The notes under the pieces: model-generated | Told to the model about the DNA's origin: nothing | The model's database searches: none | Seen by the model: only the letters and a program-made list of their open reading frames with translations | Shown: in pieces, positions 22,840 to 31,614 of the stretch | Position numbering within the stretch: position 1 is the stretch's first letter | Layout of the letters: every line of letters starts with the position of its first letter | Position numbers and translations under genes: made by a program | From: Bacteroides sp. CAG:1060_57_27 | GTDB taxonomy: Bacteria; Bacteroidota; Bacteroidia; Bacteroidales; UBA932 | NCBI GenBank assembly: GCA_001915575.1 | Contig: MNQT01000023.1 | Span: forward strand, 1-64,000 | Direction: 5' to 3' | Length of the DNA stretch: 64,000 bases

Positions 22840-23754
22840 ATGAAGACAAGATTATTCACCTTCGCAGCACTGGCACTCGCGCTTTCCGCCTGCACCAACG
22901 ATGATGAGAACCTGAATAATGGCTCCGTGGCCGCAGTGATTAATGCCGAAATCTCCGATGCCGTATCCACCCGCGCCAGCGGAACCGCCTGGGCGGAACG
23001 TGACGAGATAGGCATCTCCGAAAGCCGCTTCGGCTACACCAACGTGCCATACCGGTGGGAAAGCGGGAAGTTCACACCGACAGGAACCATTATCTTCTTC
23101 CAAGATGATGACCCGACCACCTTCTCCGCCTACTATCCCTACGATGCGGACGGCGGAACGCTGACCGCCACCACTGATGCCACGGCGCAGCAGAACCAGC
23201 CCGCCATCGACTTCCTCTATGCCACCGGTGCCACTGCCAGTACGCACAATCCTGAAGTGAACTTTACCGACGACACGGCTGCGGGAGGCAAGGACTGCTC
23301 CTTCCACCACTGCATGAGCCAGATTACGCTCACCTTCAAGGCAGGAAGCGGCGTGGACTTCAATACCATCAAACCCACCAGCTACACACTCTCCGGACTG
23401 GTGCTGGAGGGCTGCTTCGACACCACCACCGGCACGGCGGAAACAGATGCGAACGCACAGACAGCCGACCTTACAATGGAACTGGACGGCGCACTCACCT
23501 CGTCGGTCATCCTCTTCCCGCAGTCAACGACAAGTATCGAACTGTTCCCGCAGTCAACGACAAGTATCGAACTGAGCGTGAACTACAACGGCCAGCCCTA
23601 CACCGCCACGCTCACCATTCCCGAAGGCGCACTGAAAGCCGGTAACAACTACACCTACACCGTCACCGTCCGCAACAAGGACCTGAGCATCAGCTCTGCC
23701 ACTATCAGCGACTGGAACCCGGTGAACGGCGGCAATGTGAACGCAGACCTTTAA
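22840..23754 (+). CDS. Fimbrillin (Mfa-like) pilin lipoprotein
   Basis: The 304-residue protein has a lipoprotein signal (ALALSAC, Cys18) and a TRA motif (VSTRASGT, about residue 45), the usual protease-processing site of type V pilins. Two beta-sandwich domains follow (Mfa-like_1: WAERDEIGIS, YPYDA, FHHCMSQITLTFKA, LTIPEGALKAGNNYTYTV). A perfect 30-base tandem duplication at 23515-23574 repeats FPQSTTSIEL exactly, in frame, before strand SVNYNGQPY. It ends NPVNGGNVNADL. It is probably a structural or tip pilin subunit. Confidence 0.85.
   Translation: MKTRLFTFAALALALSACTNDDENLNNGSVAAVINAEISDAVSTRASGTAWAERDEIGISESRFGYTNVPYRWESGKFTPTGTIIFFQDDDPTTFSAYYPYDADGGTLTATTDATAQQNQPAIDFLYATGATASTHNPEVNFTDDTAAGGKDCSFHHCMSQITLTFKAGSGVDFNTIKPTSYTLSGLVLEGCFDTTTGTAETDANAQTADLTMELDGALTSSVILFPQSTTSIELFPQSTTSIELSVNYNGQPYTATLTIPEGALKAGNNYTYTVTVRNKDLSISSATISDWNPVNGGNVNADL
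23515..23574 (+). repeat. Perfect 2 x 30-base in-frame tandem duplication
   Basis: TTCCCGCAGTCAACGACAAG plus ten further bases (23515-23544) is repeated exactly at 23545-23574, duplicating ten residues of the fimbrillin. Perfect identity suggests recent slippage. Confidence 0.95.
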
Positions 23755-23772
23755 GTATATCATTCCTAAAAG

Positions 23773-23820
23773 ACTAAGAATATGAACAACAGACTTACTA
23801 AGAATATGAACAACAGACTT
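23773..23820 (+). repeat. Perfect 2 x 24-base tandem duplication over a start codon
   Basis: ACTAAGAATATGAACAACAG plus ACTT is duplicated at 23773-23796 and 23797-23820. It gives the next gene two in-frame ATG codons (23782 and 23806) and the N-terminus MNNRLTKNMNNRL. Confidence 0.95.
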
Positions 23821-25380
23821 CCATTGCATATACTGTCCGCAGCAACCGTCCTGCTTTTTGCAGCGACTGCCTGCACACAGGACGAACTGGCGGAAGGCAC
23901 GCTGCCCGAAGGTGAATATCCCGTAGTCATCCGTGCCACCGGACTGTCCGTAGAGGCAACGCCGCAGGCAGCCCCATCCACCCGTGCCACCGTGGACGGC
24001 GACTGGCAGGGCGTACAGACCGTGGCACTCAAGATGGGCGACGCGGTAAAGGAATACACCGTAACGCCTAACTCCGCTGACAATACGAAAGCCACGCTCT
24101 CATGCGAGAACGACCCGCACTACTGGACCAGCCGCGACCCGATTACCGTATCGGCATGGTGGCCCCTCGACGATACAGACATCACACGGATGCCTGCCGT
24201 GAAGGTGGCCGAAGACCAAAGCAAGTTGGCAGACTTCCAGAACAGCGACTTCATCTCTGCTGAAAACCGGACGGTGGAATTTGACGAACCGAAACTCACC
24301 TTTACCCACCGCACGGCACGCGTGGCCATCGAACTGAAGCCCGGCACAGGATTCACGAGCGTGGACGGTGCCACGGTGAGCCTCGTGAGCCTGTCCGCCG
24401 ATAACGAAAATCCGACCGCCATCCAGACCTACCACGCAAGCGGCAACAGCTACGAGGCACTGACCGCCCCGCAGACCGTTGCGAAAGGCGAGCCGTTCAT
24501 CCGCGTGGAACTCGGCGGCGGCGCCTTCTACTTCCGCCCGCAGAACGACGTCGTGCTGGAGGCGGGCAGCCGCTATACCTACACCGTCAACGTCAATGCC
24601 ACGGGGCTGACGCTGGCAGGCTGTGAAATCGGCAAATGGGACGACGGCGGCGGCGAGAGCGGCGCAGCCGAGGATTTGGGCTACAACTACGACACCAACA
24701 CCAAGACCTACACGGTCTATAACGCAGACGGCCTGCTGGCATGGAACGAAGCTGCACAAAAAGACCAATCGATAAATTGTACCCTCTCCGCCGACATCAA
24801 CATGGCGGGTAAGGAATGGACATGGATAGGCATATGGCCAGGTTACTCCGGCGTCTTTAATGGGCAAGGGCACCGCATTACGGGATTAAGCTTATCAGCA
24901 GGTCAAACTGAGCTTTTTTGTACATTAACTGAAGATGGAGTGATAAAGAACCTACAACTTGTAGATGTGAATCTGTATGGCAATAGTGGAGGAGCAGCTG
25001 GAATAGTGTCTCAAAATAATGGTCAAATCATTGCCTGCTCCGTGACGGGAAAAATTTCCGCATATGCTACAACTTGTGGTATAGCCAATTCAAATTATGG
25101 CAGTATCATCGCTTGCTGGTTCGACGGCACATTGAAAGAGAATGAATGTGGAGCTATAGTAGATTATAACTACAGTACTATAACTTCCTGTTATTGGGGA
25201 GGCAATGCCGGGCAAGGAGTATATCATAATCAAGGAGGAACGGTAGATGTTACGAAGGTGGACGGCGTGATCGTGAAATGGCAGACAGCCGTGGGTGGCA
25301 TGAACGCCGCCCTCACCGACAACGACTACCAGTGGGCACTCGGCACCGACGGCCTGCCCGTACTGCAAAAGAAACAATAA
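23782..25380 (+). CDS. Fimbrillin-like lipoprotein with C-terminal GLUG/beta-helix domain
   Basis: The protein has 532 residues (524 from the second ATG at 23806). The lipoprotein signal ends LFAATAC and a TRA processing motif is present (PSTRATVDG). N-terminal pilin beta-sandwiches span to about residue 285 (DPHYWTSRDPITVSAWWP, LTFTHRTARVAIEL). The C-terminus contains GLUG-like repeats (FNGQGHRITGLSLSAGQ, GGAAGIVSQNNGQIIACSVTGKI) and a cap WALGTDGLPVLQKK. The repeat part at 24880-25250 is markedly AT-richer than either flank. I infer an adhesive tip pilin. It is a close paralogue of the next gene in its N-terminal half. Confidence 0.82.
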   Translation: MNNRLTKNMNNRLPLHILSAATVLLFAATACTQDELAEGTLPEGEYPVVIRATGLSVEATPQAAPSTRATVDGDWQGVQTVALKMGDAVKEYTVTPNSADNTKATLSCENDPHYWTSRDPITVSAWWPLDDTDITRMPAVKVAEDQSKLADFQNSDFISAENRTVEFDEPKLTFTHRTARVAIELKPGTGFTSVDGATVSLVSLSADNENPTAIQTYHASGNSYEALTAPQTVAKGEPFIRVELGGGAFYFRPQNDVVLEAGSRYTYTVNVNATGLTLAGCEIGKWDDGGGESGAAEDLGYNYDTNTKTYTVYNADGLLAWNEAAQKDQSINCTLSADINMAGKEWTWIGIWPGYSGVFNGQGHRITGLSLSAGQTELFCTLTEDGVIKNLQLVDVNLYGNSGGAAGIVSQNNGQIIACSVTGKISAYATTCGIANSNYGSIIACWFDGTLKENECGAIVDYNYSTITSCYWGGNAGQGVYHNQGGTVDVTKVDGVIVKWQTAVGGMNAALTDNDYQWALGTDGLPVLQKKQ

Positions 25381-25402
25381 CAACCCCTAAACAACACGCA
25401 TC

Positions 25403-27190
25403 ATGAAACGAACAACCATCCATATATCCGCAGCCCTCGCCCTGCTGCTCGGCTTTACCGCCTGCACGCAGGACGAAGCGGGCTTCCTGCCGGAAGGGGC
25501 GGAAGGCACACCCATCGTCTTCACCGCCACGGGACTGAACCCCGACGCGACCGCCACCGCCGGCACCCGTGCCCCCGTGGACGGGAACTGGGAGGGCGTG
25601 CAGAGCGTGGCAGTCAGGATGGACGGCACGGTGAAGGCATACAATGTGACGCCCTCCACCTCCGACAACACCGGCGCCACGCTGACCTCCGATGACCCGC
25701 ACTACTGGACCAACCACGATAACATCACCGTCACGGCGTGGTGGCCCTACACCGCTGGCGAGACAACCCCGCCTGCCGTGAAGGTAGCTGCCGACCAAAG
25801 TGCCCGGAAGGACTTCGAGGGCAGCGACCTCATCGTGGCCGAGGAACAGACGGTGAGCTACGGCAACCCCACACTCCGCTTCACCCACTGCACGGCACGG
25901 GTGACCGTCGTCCTGACGGACTACACCGAGGGGCTGGAGTCCGTGTCGCTGACTGGCCTCTCCACCGAGAACGGCAACCCGGCCCAAATCATCCCGTATG
26001 ACAAAGGTAACGACACCTACACCGCCCTCGTAGCCCCGCAAAGTGTGGCAACGGGCACGGCCTTCATCACCTGCGCCTTCACCAACAGCAAGGTCTTCGT
26101 CTATAAGATGAAGGAGGCTACCGACTGGCAGGCGGGCGAGGAATATACCTACACCGTCTCCCTCGCCGCGGCAGAAGACCCGGGATACACCATAGAGGGC
26201 GACGGCAGCTACACCGTCACCACCGCCGATGGGCTGAAAAATGTAGCCAAGCTGGTGAACGAAGAGGGCAAGACCGACATCAACATCACCCTTGACACAG
26301 ACCTCACCCTGACGGGAGAGTGGACGCCGATAGGCACTGAAAGCCAACCATACACCGGCACCTTCGACGGCGGCAACCATACCATCACTGGGCTGAAGAT
26401 TGACCAATCGGGAACGGACAATGTAGGACTGATTGGCCGTCTCGGCAGCGGAGGCAAGGTGCAGGACGTAACGCTGACAGAAGTGAACGTAACAGGTGGC
26501 ACGTACGTCGGCGGCATTGCGGGACAGACCGATGGCACTGTAGAGAATTGCTCGGTCAATGGCACGGTGACAGGACAAAACCAGACCGGCGGTATCGTAG
26601 GACGAAATTTTAGCACCATCTCCGGCTGCTCAGCGGAAGGGACTGTGACGGGTAATACCAATGTCGGTGGAATATCCGGACTCTGTGTTCCTAATTATGA
26701 CACAGGAACCAGCAGCTTAATCGGGTCAACCATCGAGGGCTGCCATTCCACTGCGGCTGTATCGGGCATTAGCTCTGTCGGCGGCATGGTGGGCAACTTG
26801 GGAAATGGCTGCTCGCTCATGGCCTGCTACTCCACGGGCAACGTTACTGCCACGATAACGTATGGTCACGCTAATGTCGGCGGCGTGGTGGGTATAAACG
26901 GCCAAGGTACCGTAACCGCCTGCTATCACGCCACGGGCGAAATCACCAGTTCAGTAGGAGATAGAATCGGCGGCATCGCTGGCTGCAATGACCAAGGTAC
27001 TTTCACCGCCTGCTACTGGGAGAACAATCAGGAACAAGGCACCGGCAGCGGAAGCACCGGCGGAACCGTCAAGGTGGAAGGCACGGTTACTTGGGCTTCA
27101 GCCATGACGTTAATGAACCAAGCATTGCAGGAAGCGGGCTTAGCGTTGCAATATAGTCTCGACGAGGAGGGTTTACCTGCATTGGAATAA
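25403..27190 (+). CDS. Fimbrillin-like lipoprotein with GLUG repeats
   Basis: A 595-residue paralogue of the preceding protein. The lipobox is LLLGFTAC, TRA motif AGTRAPVDG, then matching pilin domains (DPHYWTNHDNITVTAWWPYT, LRFTHCTARVTVVLTDY). The C-terminal half has at least six GLUG-type repeats (GGIAGQTDGTVENCSVNG, GGIVGRNFSTISGCSAEGTV, GGVVGINGQGTVTACYHA), which form a right-handed beta-helix in related adhesins. It ends EEGLPALE, like its neighbour. Probably an outer-surface adhesin on the same pilus system, or an alternative tip. Spacing to the neighbour is 22 bases, so one operon. Confidence 0.84.
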   Translation: MKRTTIHISAALALLLGFTACTQDEAGFLPEGAEGTPIVFTATGLNPDATATAGTRAPVDGNWEGVQSVAVRMDGTVKAYNVTPSTSDNTGATLTSDDPHYWTNHDNITVTAWWPYTAGETTPPAVKVAADQSARKDFEGSDLIVAEEQTVSYGNPTLRFTHCTARVTVVLTDYTEGLESVSLTGLSTENGNPAQIIPYDKGNDTYTALVAPQSVATGTAFITCAFTNSKVFVYKMKEATDWQAGEEYTYTVSLAAAEDPGYTIEGDGSYTVTTADGLKNVAKLVNEEGKTDINITLDTDLTLTGEWTPIGTESQPYTGTFDGGNHTITGLKIDQSGTDNVGLIGRLGSGGKVQDVTLTEVNVTGGTYVGGIAGQTDGTVENCSVNGTVTGQNQTGGIVGRNFSTISGCSAEGTVTGNTNVGGISGLCVPNYDTGTSSLIGSTIEGCHSTAAVSGISSVGGMVGNLGNGCSLMACYSTGNVTATITYGHANVGGVVGINGQGTVTACYHATGEITSSVGDRIGGIAGCNDQGTFTACYWENNQEQGTGSGSTGGTVKVEGTVTWASAMTLMNQALQEAGLALQYSLDEEGLPALE

Positions 27191-27258
27191 AGGCAACAAT
27201 AAAAGCCGGGCCCAAAGTTCGGCTGACAGAGATATAGAACAGTAAATTACATGGCATT

Positions 27259-27786
27259 ATGATACGCAAGATACTGACAACTTACGCTGCACGGCTGGAT
27301 GAATATCTGGCCCGCTCACACCGGCAGCCCGAAGGGGTGGCCGAGGTCGGGCTGATAGGCTCTGCCGGCGAGCAATGCCCCAACAAGCTGGTGGTCTCTC
27401 TCGTTAATCTGGAACGGGAAGCCAGCGGCGACGGCGGCTATATGCAGCGTGCCGCAACCGGCTATGCCGGCAGACGTCAGCCGCTGCTGCTGAACATGCA
27501 CATCATGATGGCGGCAGTATATGAAGACAAACGGTATGCCGAAGCGTTGTCAGTATTGTCCGATGCACTCACTTTCATTCAGTCGCTGCCTCGGTTCGAG
27601 GTCGGCAATGAAAGTTATACTTTGGAACTGGTCCCCATGTCCACTACGGATCTGCACAACATCTGGACGACCATGGGAGGACAGTATTACCCTTCGTTCA
27701 TCTGCAAGGTTCGCGGACTGACAGTGGATTCCGCCGAAATCATGTCTGGCAGCAGCATGGCAGGAACTACGGATGTAAAAACATAA
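27259..27786 (+). CDS. DUF4255 (Pvc16/Afp16-like) contractile injection system protein
   Basis: The 175-residue protein matches the DUF4255 family by pattern: an N-terminal amphipathic helix (ILTTYAARLDEYLARSH), VVSLVNLEREA, QPLLLNMHIMMAAVYEDKRY and YTLELVPMSTTDLHNIWTTM GGQYYPS (written with a break). This family caps or terminates the sheath/tube of phage-tail-like injection systems (Afp16, Pvc16) and occurs in Bacteroidales injection systems. The next two genes, a broken hypothetical and a stump of tail sheath, confirm the context. It appears intact but is orphaned. Confidence 0.85.
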   Translation: MIRKILTTYAARLDEYLARSHRQPEGVAEVGLIGSAGEQCPNKLVVSLVNLEREASGDGGYMQRAATGYAGRRQPLLLNMHIMMAAVYEDKRYAEALSVLSDALTFIQSLPRFEVGNESYTLELVPMSTTDLHNIWTTMGGQYYPSFICKVRGLTVDSAEIMSGSSMAGTTDVKT

Positions 27787-27807
27787 ATGTAATCAAAAGT
27801 TAGATAT

Positions 27808-28244
27808 ATGGGCACTTATCGACCGTTATACAGCCTTCGTGTGGAGCACGACTACTATGACAATCTTGCCTGTCGTGCCCTCGCTTTCCGGCTCAAAGCC
27901 GGTGGGGTCGATTTGTGCCGGCGAAGAGGACTGCTGTTCAGACAGACAGCGGTCAACGAGTGGACACTGTTGTATGACTGCGACAGTGCGGGGGTGGACA
28001 CCTCTTCCGACAAGGTCGAAGCGGAACTCTGCATTACGGATCCGGCTTTCGTCCTGTTCACGGATTGGGCGGCACTGCGCCCCGAAAATGCCTATACCCT
28101 GGAGTTGCCTGCAAACTCAAGGTGTTCTCGTCTGCAACAGGAAGCGGACGCAGGCAGGTATTACTCAAGTACGTCCCGCCACCGGAACCGGGCAAGTTTC
28201 TGGATGCGGAACCGGGCCTGCTCAGGCAGGTCTGCTATCTCTAA
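27808..28244 (+). pseudogene. Frameshifted hypothetical of a contractile injection cluster
   Basis: The frame from ATG 27808 encodes a plausible protein (MGTYRPLYSLRVEHDYYDNL, AVNEWTLLYDCDSAGVD, WAALRPENAYTLELPAN). At about 28112-28122 it becomes unlike a protein. The -1 frame then continues sensibly as KVFSSATGSGRRQVLLKYVP and PGLLRQVCYL, stopping at 28244. One base has been lost, or two gained, near 28115. Genes of this type commonly lie between DUF4255 and the sheath in Bacteroidales injection clusters. Function unknown. Confidence 0.7.
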
Positions 28245-28296
28245 TAAACTGAATATACCAGATAACTGATTGTCTAACTATTTAAAACAAAAGCGT

Positions 28297-28416
28297 ATGG
28301 CACAAATGAAGACACCAGGCGTTTACATCGTAGAGAAGAGCGCCTTTCCAAACTCGGTAGTCGAAGCCGCTACCGCTATCCCTGCTTTCATCGGCATCAC
28401 GGAGAAAGCCCTCAAT
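28297..28416 (+). pseudogene. Contractile tail-sheath protein, N-terminal stump only
   Basis: ATG 28297 begins MAQMKTPGVYIVEKSAFPNS and continues through VEAATAIPAFIGITEKALN. This is the standard N-terminus of sheath proteins of Bacteroidales injection systems, which are normally several hundred residues long. After residue 40 the reading enters the antisense of a truncated integrase and stops at 28479. The rest of the sheath, tube, baseplate and ATPase genes are absent from the window. Confidence 0.85.
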
Positions 28417-28823
28417 GTCTTTTCCGTACGATTAATCCCAACACGTTTCTCGAAATTTCTAATGAAAAGTCTGAAATAGCTTAATAGGGTTTCCTGTTCC
28501 GAAGCCATACCCAAAAGTTGATGCTTTACATCCTCTGCTGTTACATCCTCACGGATTGCAGATTGTTCCGCATAGATGCCGAGCGCGGCAGCACGTATTT
28601 CATCCAGTCTGTTGTTTATGTCTCTTGCCGCAACACTTTTCCCACATGCCCGTCCGGATGACCACAACGACTGTGGCACACGAAGCTTGACACTGAATGC
28701 TGTTTCAGAGTGCTTGCCGACAATAAGCCGTGGCATTACGGGACAGTTTCCCCTGGCATCCGCCTCGCTCTTTTTAAGGTAGAACGAAACCTTTACATCT
28801 GTCTGATTCATAATCTGTTCCAT
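28410..28823 (-). pseudogene. Tyrosine recombinase/integrase, C-terminally truncated
   Basis: The minus-strand ATG at 28823 opens MEQIMNQTDVKVSFYLKKSE, typical of Bacteroides mobile-element integrases. The arm-binding domain and the beginning of the SAM-like core-binding domain follow (LLSYFRLFIRNFEKRVGINR TEKT, written with a break). Family resemblance ends at about 28410-28418, exactly where the sheath stump begins on the other strand. The catalytic R...HxxR...Y domain is missing, so it cannot recombine. A -7 box at 28830-28837 is intact. Confidence 0.85.
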
Positions 28824-28829
28824 TGTTTG

Positions 28830-28837
28830 CAAAATTA
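28830..28837 (-). promoter_or_regulatory. -7 box of the integrase remnant
   Basis: The minus strand reads TAATTTTG, 7 bases before ATG 28823. In the rest of the 384-base gap to 29208 I see no gene, only AT-rich sequence and the promoter of the next operon. Confidence 0.45.
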
Positions 28838-29183
28838 ACGGAGACAGAGTTAATCATCGGCATGTCAAATATCGTCAGACATCGACAAAGCTATCACCAT
28901 TGACTTACGGAACCTATATTTTTCATATCTCAAAAAAAATAAGTACCTTCGCTAAGCCAAAATGATGGAACTGCGTTCTTTACGGTCGGAGCAGAAAGGA
29001 TTTCCAAACAACTCCATACAACTGGAATGGGCAACGGATAGGTAGCAATTTTTCTGCTTAACTATTCAAAAAACGGCTTCAAGGCACACATTTACGAATG
29101 CGGAATAATGCTGCGTATCTCCCTGAAAGCCCAATAGTTTACATTATTCTTCCTAAATCCATCCAAAATCGGGCGAGTTTCAC

Positions 29184-29191
29184 TATATTTG
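29184..29191 (+). promoter_or_regulatory. -7 box of the 29.2-kb operon
   Basis: TATATTTG, 17 bases before ATG 29208, matches the consensus. It marks the return to core-type sequence after the island. Confidence 0.6.
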
Positions 29192-29207
29192 TTTTCATCA
29201 CGGAACT

Positions 29208-30134
29208 ATGCTGATGAGTAAGAAACCGGGAAAGATAGGAGGGACGCTCCTGCTCTGCCTGACGAGACCGCTCGCCCTGCTGCCGCTCGGATTCCACCGC
29301 GCCTGCGGCAGAGTCCTCGGCCGCTTCATAGGCAAGGTCGTCAGGTACCGCCGCGACGTGGTGATGATCAACCTCGCGAAATCGTTCCCCGAGAAGAGAT
29401 ACGACGAGCTCGCAGCCCTGTGCGACAGGTTCTACGAGCACCTCGGCACCATAATAGGCGAAGCGCTGTGGTTCGGAGGATGCACCGACGCCGCGAGGCT
29501 GAGGCGCTCGCACATAGTGGAGATAGAGAATCCCGAGCTGCTGAACCGTTTCTTCGCGGAAGGGCGGAGCGTCTGCGCGATGTATTCGCACAACGGCAAC
29601 TGGGAATTGATAGGAGGCTATGTCAGCTACGCATACGGCGAGCCCCTCCAGATCCCCGAGAACGACATCTGCGTAATCTACAGGAGGCTCAGCAATGCCG
29701 CCTGGGACTATTTCATGGGAATCAACAGGACCGCGCCGCTCGCGGACCGCAGGAACTACGAAGGCATGGTCGAGACGTTCAGCGCGCTGCGTTTCATCCT
29801 CAAGCACCGCAGCCGCACGATGCTCTACAACTTCATAACCGACCAGTTCCCCTACTCCGCGTCGTCGTGCGTGCCGGTCGGGAACTTCCTCGGACAGGAG
29901 ACGCTGTCCATGGACGGAGCGGTGACGCTGGCGCACAGGCTGTCCCTGCCCCTGCTCTATATGGGCATGCGCATGAAGGAAGACGGGAACTACCTGATAC
30001 GCTACAGCATCATCGCCGAGGACGCCTCGCAGCATGACCCCGGGGAGATGCTGCGGAAATACTACGACCTGCTGGAGGCCGACATCCGCGAGCAGCCGTG
30101 GAACTACCTTTGGACGCACAAGAGATGGAAATAA
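29208..30134 (+). CDS. LpxL-like lipid A/lysophospholipid acyltransferase
   Basis: A 308-residue protein of the bacterial lipid A biosynthesis acyltransferase family. The N-terminal hydrophobic anchor (TLLLCLTRPLALLPLGFH) is followed by YRRDVVMINLAKSFPEK and the catalytic HX4E motif H128-NGNW-E133. YRRLSNAAWDYFMGINR is the usual substrate-site region, and it ends NYLWTHKRWK, the typical WxHKRWK terminus. It acylates lipid A or a related amphiphile at the inner membrane. It is the first gene of a run of nine closely spaced same-strand genes. Confidence 0.9.
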   Translation: MLMSKKPGKIGGTLLLCLTRPLALLPLGFHRACGRVLGRFIGKVVRYRRDVVMINLAKSFPEKRYDELAALCDRFYEHLGTIIGEALWFGGCTDAARLRRSHIVEIENPELLNRFFAEGRSVCAMYSHNGNWELIGGYVSYAYGEPLQIPENDICVIYRRLSNAAWDYFMGINRTAPLADRRNYEGMVETFSALRFILKHRSRTMLYNFITDQFPYSASSCVPVGNFLGQETLSMDGAVTLAHRLSLPLLYMGMRMKEDGNYLIRYSIIAEDASQHDPGEMLRKYYDLLEADIREQPWNYLWTHKRWK

Positions 30135-30153
30135 CCAATCAAAAGATATTGTT

Positions 30154-31611
30154 ATGACAATCAAAGATCTGCACCCGGCCATAGTCTGGGAAAACTTTTA
30201 CGGGCTCACCCGCTGCCCGAGACCGTCGAAGCACGAGGAAATAGTACGCCGCCACCTTCTCGACTGGGCCGCGGAGAAAGGCATCGAGGCTTTCGCCGAC
30301 GAGACCGGAAACGTGATAATGCGCGCCCCCGCCTCTCCCGGATATGAGAACCGCAAGGGAGTCATACTCCAGGGACATATGGACATGGTACCCCAGAAGA
30401 CGGGAGATACGGTACACGACTTCCTCAAGGATCCTATCGAGACCGTGGTCGACGGCGACTGGCTCAAGGCGAAGGGCACCACGCTCGGAGCCGACAACGG
30501 AATGGGCGTGGCGCTGGCCATGTCCGTCCTCGAGGACAAGAGCCTCAGGCACGGCCCTATCGAGGTGCTCGTAACCTATGACGAGGAGACGGGCATGAGC
30601 GGAGCCAAGGCGCTCAAGGCGGGCGTTCTCAAGGGCGACATCCTGCTCAACCTCGACTCCGAGGACGAGCTCGAGCTCTGCATCGGCTGCGCCGGCGGAC
30701 TCGACGCGATAGCCGAGTTCAATTACAAGACCCTCCCCGCCCCTGAAGGATACGCGGCCTACACCATTACGATAAAGGGACTCTCCGGCGGACATTCCGG
30801 CATGGACATATCGCTCTACAGAGCCAACGCAAACAAGATCGCCGTCAACGCACTGATTCCGGTAATGGAGAAATACGGAGTCAAGCTCTGCGACATCCAC
30901 GGAGGAAGCCTGCGCAACGCGATTCCCTTCGAGGCCGAAGCCGTGATACTGGTTCCCGAGGACAAGGCAGCCGCAGTCACCAGGGCGATAAGGAAGTATT
31001 TCGCGCAGGTATGCGCAAGATACAAGGAGAGCGATCCAGGCATGGACTGCAAGATAGGGAAATCCGCCAGGGCTCCCCGCAAGTACATCCAGGACGACGT
31101 CGCCCTGAGCGCCCTCAAGGCAATCTCCGCATGCCCTTCGAACGTAATCAGGATGAGCCGGAGCATGGACGGCCTAACCGAGACCTCCGTCAACCTCGCG
31201 ATAGTCAAGTGCGACGGCAGGAAGCTGGTGACCTCCGCCCTGCTGCGCAGCGCCCTCGACGAATCCAAGCAGGAGCTGGCCGACAGGATGAGATACATCT
31301 TCGAGGCGGCCGGCGCAAAGATCAGGTTCACCGGCGGATACTGCGGCTGGACGCCCAGGCCCGACACCCCCATGATCGCGCTGCTCAACGACATGCACAC
31401 CAAGATGTTCGGCGAGCCTATGCACATAATGGCGACCCACGGCGGACTCGAGTGCGCGCTTCTCGGAGCGAAATATCCCCACTGGGAAATGGTTTCGATA
31501 GGGCCCACCATCCTCTACCCCCACTCTCCCGACGAGAAGGTGAACATACCCTCCGTGCAGAAGACCTGGGACTTCCTGAGGCAGGTTCTCGAGGCCATAC
31601 CCGAAAAATAG
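30154..31611 (+). CDS. pepD: Aminoacyl-histidine dipeptidase (M20 family)
   Basis: A 485-residue cytosolic metallopeptidase that cleaves Xaa-His dipeptides. Metal-site motifs are visible: LQGHMDMVPQ (H and D ligands), TTLGADNGMG, TYDEETGMSGA (catalytic and metal Glu), LDSEDE, and the terminal His in PHSPDEKVNIPS with THGGLECALLG before it. SGGHSGMDI is in the lid domain. Length and motif set are standard for PepD. It lies 19 bases after the acyltransferase and 3 bases before the DUF2400 gene. Confidence 0.95.
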   Translation: MTIKDLHPAIVWENFYGLTRCPRPSKHEEIVRRHLLDWAAEKGIEAFADETGNVIMRAPASPGYENRKGVILQGHMDMVPQKTGDTVHDFLKDPIETVVDGDWLKAKGTTLGADNGMGVALAMSVLEDKSLRHGPIEVLVTYDEETGMSGAKALKAGVLKGDILLNLDSEDELELCIGCAGGLDAIAEFNYKTLPAPEGYAAYTITIKGLSGGHSGMDISLYRANANKIAVNALIPVMEKYGVKLCDIHGGSLRNAIPFEAEAVILVPEDKAAAVTRAIRKYFAQVCARYKESDPGMDCKIGKSARAPRKYIQDDVALSALKAISACPSNVIRMSRSMDGLTETSVNLAIVKCDGRKLVTSALLRSALDESKQELADRMRYIFEAAGAKIRFTGGYCGWTPRPDTPMIALLNDMHTKMFGEPMHIMATHGGLECALLGAKYPHWEMVSIGPTILYPHSPDEKVNIPSVQKTWDFLRQVLEAIPEK

Positions 31612-31614
31612 CCG

